Assembly (NCBI RefSeq): GCF_964026405.1
Contig: NZ_OZ032146.1
Location: 248,001 to 312,000, forward strand
Source: Candidatus Tisiphia endosymbiont of Dascillus cervinus
GTDB lineage: Bacteria; Pseudomonadota; Alphaproteobacteria; Rickettsiales; Rickettsiaceae
Length of the DNA stretch: 64,000 bases
Reading direction: 5' to 3'
Made by a program: the position numbers and the translations under genes. How positions within the stretch are numbered: position 1 is the stretch's first letter; every line of letters begins with the position of its first letter. This document shows positions 58,039-64,000 of this stretch, one piece after another. Under the pieces are notes generated by a model, which had not been told where the DNA came from, ran no database searches, and saw only the letters and a list, made by a program, of their open reading frames with translations.

Positions 58039-59388
58039 CTATGACTTTACATATGGATTCTCAGTTTTAGTATAAGTAAATCTTATTGGCACACCGGGTA
58101 AATTAAAAGCTTCCCGCAAGTTGTTTACAAGGTATCTAGTATAACTATCCGTGATTTTCTCAGGATTATTAGAGAATAGTTTAAAAGTTGGTGGGCGAGT
58201 TTTTGTTTGGGTCATATATTTAATTCTAACACGTCTACCACCTTTTTGTAAGGGCAGCGGATGTTGCTCGAGTGCAAAACCTAACCAATTATTCAGTTTA
58301 CTAGTAGCAATTTTTTTATTCCATAAAGTATAAACTTTTATAGCCTCATCTAGTACCATATTAATATTCTGCTTTTTTAAGGCTGATATGAATATTATCG
58401 ATACTCCCTTAACTTGTGGTAGATTGGTTTCCATCTTATAAAGAAATTCTTCCTTAAATTTATCTCTATTTTTCCCTTCAATTAAATCCCACTTATTAAC
58501 TACTATAAGCAGGCTTCTGCCTTGCTCTATAACATAACTAGCAATATTTAGATCTTGTTGCTCCAAATTCATTTGTGCATCAACCATCAGAATAACAGTA
58601 TTAGCAAACTTAATACTATTAATAGTATCAGAAGCTGATAATTTTTCTAAGGACTTGTTAATAGCTCCCTTTTTTCTTAGACCAGCCGTATCAATTAATT
58701 TAAATTTATTATCATTATATAGCCAATCAATTTCTATAGATTCCCTTGTTATACCGGCTTCAGGTCCTGTTAACAATCTTTCATTATTAATAATACTATT
58801 AATAAAAGTAGATTTTCCTGCATTTGGTCTACCACTCACCACTATTTGTATATAGTCAGCCTTTATTGGGTCGATTAATTCTTCCTCTAGTTCCTCATCT
58901 CCTAATTTTTCAGTTATTGCATCGTGTAAATCTGCCATACCAACACCATGTTCTGCAGAAATTGGCACTACATTATCAAAACCAAGCTTGTAGTATTCTT
59001 TAGCAAAATCAAACCGTCCTTCACATTTATTGACAATCAACACAGATTTTTTATCATATTTTCTGATAAAATTAGCAAAAAACTTATCTTCCGGTAATAC
59101 ACCATTTTTGCCATCCACCATAAGGCATAGTAAATCTGCTTCTAGAATGGCTTCTACAGTCTGCTGCATCATTCTATATTCTAATTTCGCACCTTCCGCT
59201 TCTTCTAAACCAGGAGTATCAATTACCGTAAAATCGAATGGTCCAATTTGAGCATCAGCATATTTTCGATCACGTGTTACCCCCGGGAGATCATGTACGA
59301 TAGCCTTTTTCCTGATAGCCAAACGATTAAAGAGCGTAGACTTCCCTACATTGGGTCTACCAATAATCGCCACAATTTTTTTATGCAT
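58039..59388 (-). CDS. der: ribosome biogenesis GTPase Der (EngA)
   Basis: A 449-residue protein with two tandem GTPase domains and a KH-like C-terminal domain, needed for 50S assembly. G1 motifs are GRPNVGKSTLFN and GRPNAGKSTFIN; G3 DTPGLEEAEG and DTAGLRKKG; G4 NKCEG and NKWDL. KTRPPTFKLFSNNPEKI in the KH domain is typical. I start at MHKKIVAI (59388), since the preceding 11 codons are not conserved-looking. Confidence 0.96.
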   Translation of the reverse strand: MHKKIVAIIGRPNVGKSTLFNRLAIRKKAIVHDLPGVTRDRKYADAQIGPFDFTVIDTPGLEEAEGAKLEYRMMQQTVEAILEADLLCLMVDGKNGVLPEDKFFANFIRKYDKKSVLIVNKCEGRFDFAKEYYKLGFDNVVPISAEHGVGMADLHDAITEKLGDEELEEELIDPIKADYIQIVVSGRPNAGKSTFINSIINNERLLTGPEAGITRESIEIDWLYNDNKFKLIDTAGLRKKGAINKSLEKLSASDTINSIKFANTVILMVDAQMNLEQQDLNIASYVIEQGRSLLIVVNKWDLIEGKNRDKFKEEFLYKMETNLPQVKGVSIIFISALKKQNINMVLDEAIKVYTLWNKKIATSKLNNWLGFALEQHPLPLQKGGRRVRIKYMTQTKTRPPTFKLFSNNPEKITDSYTRYLVNNLREAFNLPGVPIRFTYTKTENPYVKS

Positions 59389-59423
59389 CACCTTTATATT
59401 ATCATAATAATTCATTAGCACTA

Positions 59424-59512
59424 ATACTCAAATACGCAAATTCGGGATAAGAATTGATAAATTCTTATCCCAAATTGGGGTAAATCATTTGAATATTGCA
59501 GTATTTGAGTAT
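59424..59512. repeat. 89-bp element with nested attcgggataagaa hairpin
   Basis: Outer ends ATACTCAAATAC / GTATTTGAGTAT are perfect inverted repeats; inside is TTCGGGATAAGAATT / ATTCTTATCCCAAATT, the hairpin seen alone at 38767. Lies between the divergent der and phaZ starts, so it may influence either promoter. Confidence 0.82.
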
Positions 59513-59572
59513 ATTATTAACACTTAATTATATAAAATTAAAGCATAAACAGACTTCTAAAGGACAAATATT

Positions 59573-60817
59573 ATGCATAATGGCAGTTCTAATAATCTTT
59601 ATTATGCACTAGAAGCCTTTAAAACTATGCTTATTCCAATGCGAGCAAACATAGAAATTTTAGAGCAGTGGTTTAAAAATAGTAATAATCCTGTAAAAGA
59701 TAGCGGCTATACTCACGTTATGTTAGCATATTTGACACTTGCTGAAAGGATGACTAGAACATACAAGAAGCAAGAATTTAACATTAATGAATGTATTATT
59801 GATGGTACGTCTTATGTTGTTAAAGAAAAAACAGTTGCTACTAAAACATTTTGTCAATTAAAGCATTTTAGCAAAATTGGTATTAAGCAAGAAATGCCAA
59901 AGTTATTAATAATTGCTCCAATGTCAGGACACCATGCTACTTTACTTAGGGACACTGTAACTGAAATGCTCCCCTATGCAGATGTATATATTACAGATTG
60001 GCTTGATGCAAGCACTATACCTAATCAACTTGGTAAATTTAACTTAGATGATTTTATAGACTACTTAATTGAGTTTATAACGTTTCTAGGACCAAATCTG
60101 CACACTATGGCAGTATGCCAACCAACAGTCCCCCTTCTAGCTGCCATTAGTATAATGTCTACAAATAATGATATAAATGTGCCGCGGTCAATGATTCTGA
60201 TAGGTGGACCTATTGATGCAAGGCTTAATCCTACAGATGTTGACTTGTTTGCAATCCATAAAAGCATGCAATGGTTTTGCCAAATGATGATTACATCCGT
60301 CCCCTTTAACTATCCTGGTTACGGAAGAAATGTCTATCTAGGGTTTTTACAACTTATGGGTTTTATCAGTTTAAATATTCCTCGGCATATTAATTCGCAT
60401 TTGGATTTACTACAAAATTTGCTAGATGGCAACCTTGAAAAAGCTAATCATACCATAAAATTTTATGATGAATATTTAGCCACTATGGATATAACATCGG
60501 AATTCTATCTCCAAACAATACAAGAAGTATTTAAAGATTTTGCTCTTGCCAAAGATGAATTTGTCTCAAAAAATCGTAAAGTTCATTTAAAAAATATAAC
60601 AAATTGTGCTTTACTAGGTATCGAAGGCGAGAATGACGATATAGCTGCGGTTGGACAAACTAAAGCTGCATTAGATTTGTGTTCCGGTATTCCTATGACA
60701 ATGAAAAAATATCATTTACAAAAGGGAGTTGGGCATTACGGCTTATTTAGTGGTAGCAAATTCAAACAGTTTATTGTACCGATAATTAAGGATTTTATAT
60801 ATAGTTGTCAAAATTGA
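59573..60817 (+). CDS. phaZ: intracellular polyhydroxyalkanoate depolymerase
   Basis: A 414-residue alpha/beta hydrolase that breaks down stored poly-3-hydroxybutyrate. The nucleophile is Cys in TMAVCQPTVPLLAA (about residue 181), as in the intracellular PhaZ family rather than the extracellular Ser lipase box; the Asp lies in GENDDIAAVGQT and the His in KGVGHYGLFSG. No signal peptide. The N-terminus (LYYALEAFKTMLIPMRA) is family-typical. phaC is not in the window. Confidence 0.93.
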   Translation: MHNGSSNNLYYALEAFKTMLIPMRANIEILEQWFKNSNNPVKDSGYTHVMLAYLTLAERMTRTYKKQEFNINECIIDGTSYVVKEKTVATKTFCQLKHFSKIGIKQEMPKLLIIAPMSGHHATLLRDTVTEMLPYADVYITDWLDASTIPNQLGKFNLDDFIDYLIEFITFLGPNLHTMAVCQPTVPLLAAISIMSTNNDINVPRSMILIGGPIDARLNPTDVDLFAIHKSMQWFCQMMITSVPFNYPGYGRNVYLGFLQLMGFISLNIPRHINSHLDLLQNLLDGNLEKANHTIKFYDEYLATMDITSEFYLQTIQEVFKDFALAKDEFVSKNRKVHLKNITNCALLGIEGENDDIAAVGQTKAALDLCSGIPMTMKKYHLQKGVGHYGLFSGSKFKQFIVPIIKDFIYSCQN

Positions 60818-60868
60818 ATTAGGTTTTGTTGCCAAAAATGACATGGTAATTTAAAAATCACAGGTTAG

Positions 60869-61420
60869 CTATAAATTATTCAGATCAGGATCACTATTAA
60901 AGTTTTGTTCAGAAAATTTAGTATTGTCAGTATCTTTAGTAGGAGCAATTCTACCAACCATTTCATCTAGGGATACTTGGAAATAATCGGCTAGGGCTAC
61001 TATAATTTGACTATTTAAATTTTTTTGTTCTCGGCTTCCGTTAATAAAATTATGAATTGAATAATTAAATCCAATTTCTTTTCCTAAAATATAAAAATTT
61101 ATATCTTGCTTAACAACTTTATCTTTTAAGAATTTTTTTAAGTTATTATTAATATCATCTAGTGATAAATCCTTAAATCTTCCTTTTACTTGTAATAATG
61201 GAATATATTCACTTCTGCCAACAACTTCATCTATAGAACAGTCAAAGTAGTTAGCTATTTTCAGTATAGTATGCATTTGGGGATTAGACCTTAATCCATT
61301 CATAATACTAGTAATATTATTATAAGGAATCCCACTACCCTCAGAGAAATCTCTTCTTTTCAATTTGAGTATTTCAAATTTTAATCCTAAAAATTTTTGT
61401 ATTTCTTTAACAAGAGTCAT
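60869..61420 (-). CDS. two-domain XRE-like DNA-binding protein
   Basis: A 183-residue protein made of two similar halves, each a cI/XRE helix-turn-helix followed by a DEVVGR or DEMVGR box: RRDFSEGSGIPYNNITSIMNG with ANYFDCSIDEVVGRSEY, and ILGKEIGFNYSIHNFINGS with ADYFQVSLDEMVGRIAP. The C-terminal tail is polar. Tandem-XRE proteins of this type are seen in Rickettsiales genomes; target unknown. Upstream (61450-61480) there are two TTGACA hexamers that could serve promoters. Confidence 0.8.
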   Translation of the reverse strand: MTLVKEIQKFLGLKFEILKLKRRDFSEGSGIPYNNITSIMNGLRSNPQMHTILKIANYFDCSIDEVVGRSEYIPLLQVKGRFKDLSLDDINNNLKKFLKDKVVKQDINFYILGKEIGFNYSIHNFINGSREQKNLNSQIIVALADYFQVSLDEMVGRIAPTKDTDNTKFSEQNFNSDPDLNNL

Positions 61421-61626
61421 ATCTAAGAATTCATGGATTAAGTAAAAATAAAAAATATATCAACTGTTGACACATTCTTCTTGACAACCCCAAATAACTA
61501 TAATAAACTCCCAAAAATAGGATGGGACCAAAAAAAAAGAGGTTAGTAACTACTGACTATTTTTTTAAAACCAAAATACACATTTTGGTTTAGCTATCCG
61601 ATTAGTATTTAGCCATATAAATTGGC

Positions 61627-61715
61627 GTCATTGCGAGAAGCTACTTTAGTAGCGACGAAGCAATCCAATTTAATTTTTCTAGATTGCCACGACCACTACG
61701 TGGTCTCGCAATGAC
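61627..61715. repeat. palindromic element of the gtcattgcgagga family
   Basis: An 89-bp palindrome (GTCATTGCGAGAAGCTAC ... GTGGTCTCGCAATGAC), intergenic, with the CGACGAAGCAATCC core. Confidence 0.9.
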
Positions 61716-61762
61716 GGAGTAATGCTAATCGGGTTAGCTATAAATCTCAAACTAAAAAAGCC

Positions 61763-61810
61763 AATATAATACTTCAGCTCTATCCTTAAATAAAGCTCAA
61801 GTATTATATT
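61763..61810. terminator. long AT-rich hairpin upstream of the small membrane ORF
   Basis: Arms of 17 bp (AATATAATACTTCAGCT / AGCTCAAGTATTATATT) pair at 16 positions around a 14-base loop. It could be a terminator or a structured leader; no U-run follows closely. Confidence 0.45.
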
Positions 61811-62067
61811 GAATATTACAGTCAACTGGTAAGTACCGAAAAGTTTCACAGGCTCAAAAGTACTTACTAGTAGAATTAATCAAATAGCATCAAATACTAT
61901 TTAAATAACAACCCTTTTATTGAAGTATACTATGATTATATACAAATTTCTTAGCCAAATCAACCCTTATTATTTTCACAGTCCTATAGCAGCAATCAAT
62001 CAGCCAAGCTTATCTAGCGAAAGGCTAAGCGAACAAGCACAATCCTAGGCAACAAAGGAAGTAACAT

Positions 62068-62277
62068 ATGAATTACCAAATATTGACCTTGGCTATTTTA
62101 GCATTCAGCATAATCATCGGACAGATACTCTTAATCCTCCTCTCGATCAAATGGCTTAATAACATCAGATTAACCTATAGCGAGATCGAGGTTATTTGCA
62201 AGGATTTCTCTAACGTCTACATCAAAGCACAAAATGAAATAGCAGCTCTACATCAAAAGAACCACAGAGCTAGCTAA
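62068..62277 (+). CDS. small membrane protein, possibly frameshifted
   Basis: A 69-residue protein with one membrane helix (residues ~5-28) and a short helical tail (EVICKDFSNVYIKAQNEIAALHQ). GGAAG lies eight bases before the ATG. The next reading phase stays open past the stop and would continue RTTELANSTVKKEHHILY, FQLEDINLHLKILLDEF to 62419, which looks like protein sequence, so a one- or two-base slip at the CAAAAG run near 62253 may have shortened a ~115-residue gene. Function not recognised. Confidence 0.55.
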   Translation: MNYQILTLAILAFSIIIGQILLILLSIKWLNNIRLTYSEIEVICKDFSNVYIKAQNEIAALHQKNHRAS

Positions 62278-62478
62278 TAGTACAGTTAAGAAAGAACATC
62301 ACATATTGTATGCTACCTTTCAGTTAGAAGATATAAATCTGCATCTTAAAATACTACTTGATGAGTTTAAAGTATTTGCTAGATCTAATACTACGTCACA
62401 AACCAAGAAACAAAAATAATCCTGCCCCCTGCCCCTGCATTTCGGTGCGGAATCCATAACATCTAACAGCCTTTTAAA

Positions 62479-63081
62479 CTATTTTCTTACTAAGATTTTT
62501 GCTCTATCGGTAATGATTTCATCAACAAGACCAAAAGATTTAGCTACTTCGGGATCCATGAAATTATCACGTTCCATACTTTTTTCAATAGAATCTAGTT
62601 CTTGTCCTGTATGCTTGACATACAAGTTATTGAGCATTCTTTTTAATTTCATGGTTTCTTTAGCATGAATTTCTATATCTGTAGCTTGCCCTTGGTAACC
62701 ACCTGACGGTTGATGGATCATTATACGACTATGCGGCAGAGCATAACGCATACCTTTCTCTCCAGCAGTGAGTAACATAGAACCCATTGAACAAGCCTGT
62801 CCTATACAAAGAGTAGAAATCTTAGGCTTAATATATTGCATAGTATCGTAAATTGCCAAACCAGAAGTTACAACACCACCAGGAGAATTAATATACATGA
62901 AAATATCTTTTTCTGGATTTTCTGCCTCTAAGAACAGTAATTGTGCAACCACTACATTTGCCATATAATCTTCAATTTGACCACAAACAAAAACGATACG
63001 TTCTTTTAACAACCTAGAATAGATATCATAGGCTCTTTCCCCTCTAGGGGTTTGTTCAACTACTATAGGCACGTACGTCAT
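62479..63081 (-). CDS. clpP: ATP-dependent Clp protease proteolytic subunit
   Basis: A 200-residue serine peptidase forming the tetradecameric Clp chamber. Catalytic Ser in [15 protein letters not shown] (about residue 100), His in [14 protein letters not shown] and Asp in [16 protein letters not shown]. The N-terminus ([20 protein letters not shown]) has the conserved propeptide/gating region. clpX is not adjacent. Confidence 0.97.
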   Translation of the reverse strand: MTYVPIVVEQTPRGERAYDIYSRLLKERIVFVCGQIEDYMANVVVAQLLFLEAENPEKDIFMYINSPGGVVTSGLAIYDTMQYIKPKISTLCIGQACSMGSMLLTAGEKGMRYALPHSRIMIHQPSGGYQGQATDIEIHAKETMKLKRMLNNLYVKHTGQELDSIEKSMERDNFMDPEVAKSFGLVDEIITDRAKILVRK

Positions 63082-63228
63082 TAAATTTTCTCCTAAATTT
63101 ATTGTAACCTGATTATTGTAACCTGAGTTCGATATAACTTGTTATCAATATAGTCCCTGTTAGGGTTGACATTCGAAAATGCTTAGAATAATAATTATTT
63201 TTATGTCGAATTCAAGTTAAATAAGTAA

Positions 63229-64000
63229 TTACTCACTAGCACTAGTTTGTTTCTTCATAGAAGATTCCTTAGACAATTTCTTATTGCTCACTGATTTTAG
63301 CTGATCAAAAATGCTTAAAGCTTGAGTTATAAAACTTCCTGGTTCAGAAAGATTTGCCGGAAGAATTACTGTATTGCTATCTTTGGCTAACTCACCAAAA
63401 GCATTTATATATTGTTCAGCAATTTTTAAAGATACTGCGTCATTACCCCCAGACTTTTGAATAGATGCGGCAATAACTTCAATACTTTTAGCAGTAGCCA
63501 TTGCTACTAATCCTATTGCCTCAGCTTCACCTTTAGCTCTATTTACTTGGTCAGTATAGGAAGCTTCAGAATTTAATACAACTTGAGCCTTCTCACCTTC
63601 TGCATGGTTTATTTTTGCTTGTCTATTGCCTTCTGAATCCAAAATTTGAGCTCGTTTCTGACGTTCTGCTGCAACTTGTAATTCCATTGCTTTAAGTATT
63701 GTTTGTGGTGGCTGAATATCTTTAATTTCATAACGCATACATTGTATCCCCCAATTCATTGCAGCTTGGTTAATAGCAGACACAATAGCGATGTTTAATG
63801 TTTCCCGTTCTTCAAAAGTCCTATCTAATGGTAATTTTCCTATTTCTGAACGCATGGTGGTCTGTGCAAGCTGTGTGATAGCATAATATGGACTATTAAC
63901 ACCATAAGATGCAGCGACTGGATCAACAATTTTTACATATAAAACACCATCTATTAATAACGTAACATTATCATTTGAAATGGCTGTTTGAGCAGTAACA
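63229..64000 (-). CDS. SPFH/stomatin-family protein (QmcA-like), N-terminus beyond the window
   Basis: The minus-strand frame is open to the window edge, giving about 257 residues. It contains DNVTLLIDGVLYVKIVDP, YAITQLAQTTMRSEIGKLPLD, MNWGIQCMRYEIKDIQPP and a long charged coiled coil (AERQKRAQILDSEGNRQAKI), then IAEQYINAFGEL, typical of stomatin/QmcA/SLP-2 prohibitin-domain proteins that form membrane scaffolds and often act with an NfeD partner or proteases. The membrane anchor and start are missing from view. Confidence 0.9.
   Translation of the reverse strand, partial: VTAQTAISNDNVTLLIDGVLYVKIVDPVAASYGVNSPYYAITQLAQTTMRSEIGKLPLDRTFEERETLNIAIVSAINQAAMNWGIQCMRYEIKDIQPPQTILKAMELQVAAERQKRAQILDSEGNRQAKINHAEGEKAQVVLNSEASYTDQVNRAKGEAEAIGLVAMATAKSIEVIAASIQKSGGNDAVSLKIAEQYINAFGELAKDSNTVILPANLSEPGSFITQALSIFDQLKSVSNKKLSKESSMKKQTSASE

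Larger units (their letters stand above)
61421..62067. other. gene-free 0.65-kb stretch
   Basis: No convincing ORF. It contains TTGACA boxes near 61468 and 61482, the palindromic element 61627-61715 and the strong hairpin 61763-61810, then about 250 bp of plain AT-rich sequence ending with a GGAAG ribosome-binding-like site before the small ORF at 62068. Confidence 0.6.

Noticed and set aside
61829-61867. Inverted repeat GTAAGTAC / GTACTTAC as an operator
   Set aside because: Only eight bases with a 23-base spacer in AT-rich sequence; could easily occur by chance.

Overview
This AT-rich (about one-third GC by eye) 64 kb window is a piece of a Rickettsiaceae chromosome: Rickettsia itself or a close relative such as a Torix-type Rickettsia or Candidatus Megaira. 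The evidence is the gene content (short bacterial ProS, dapF-mtaB-gpsA-mreD-mrdA, truB-rpsO-pnp, ctaA, ppdK, two pseudouridine synthases, an RMD1/DUF155 protein, intracellular PHB depolymerase), the many pseudogenes, and above all several families of small palindromic repeats of the Rickettsia palindromic element (RPE) kind, three of which lie in frame inside protein genes.

Layout. 0-3.2 kb: end of a lytic transglycosylase, a BioC-like methyltransferase, and a vapBC toxin-antitoxin pair in which vapB is frameshifted and vapC is split by a complete 1,110-bp IS701-like element with a clean 4-bp target duplication. 3.2-22.6 kb: housekeeping genes (lpdA, trpS, plsC, an AmpD-like amidase, truB-rpsO-pnp, an M61 peptidase, ppdK, rluC, ctaA, a possible papain-like cysteine peptidase, proS, folE, a divergent haem-copper oxidase subunit I carrying an in-frame palindromic element). 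22.6-22.9 kb: tRNA-Ile(GAU) and tRNA-Lys(UUU). 23-43 kb: kdsB, birA, nuoN, the overlapping dapF-mtaB-gpsA-mreD-mrdA operon, a DUF1543 protein, a broken M16 peptidase leading into hemD-(membrane protein)-hemY, mrcA, miaB, a Phd/ParE-type pair with a frameshifted toxin, an exported cysteine-phytase-like phosphatase, and nuoF.

43-56 kb is the accessory stretch: a 686-residue hydrophilic orphan protein (effector candidate), a repeat-packed 0.9-kb gap, rho-mdh-yaaA, an HrgA-like (COG2958) putative nuclease, a 5' fragment of a group II intron, a Tn5-type transposase remnant, and a small co-directional cluster coding for an S-adenosylhomocysteinase-like protein, an unrecognised ~438-residue protein (frameshifted) and the C-terminal half of a methyltransferase. 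One and a quarter IS701-like copies in opposite orientations truncate that cluster on one side and a chloramphenicol-phosphotransferase-like gene on the other, so a deletion or inversion has happened there. 56-64 kb: ygfZ (with another in-frame element), RMD1-like gene, der, phaZ, a two-domain XRE regulator, a small membrane ORF, clpP and an SPFH/stomatin-family gene that runs off the end.

Working together, the genes cover peptidoglycan synthesis and turnover (dapF, mrdA, mreD, mrcA, amidase, transglycosylase), respiration and haem (nuoF, nuoN, hemD, hemY, ctaA, oxidase-like protein), central carbon (ppdK, mdh, lpdA), tRNA and rRNA modification (truB, rluC, miaB, mtaB) and surface lipid A-core (kdsB). 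The most novel leads are the methyltransferase/unknown/SAH-hydrolase-like cluster, the exported phytase-like phosphatase, the 686-residue orphan, the cysteine-peptidase-like protein, and the unusually clear record of RPE insertion into working genes.
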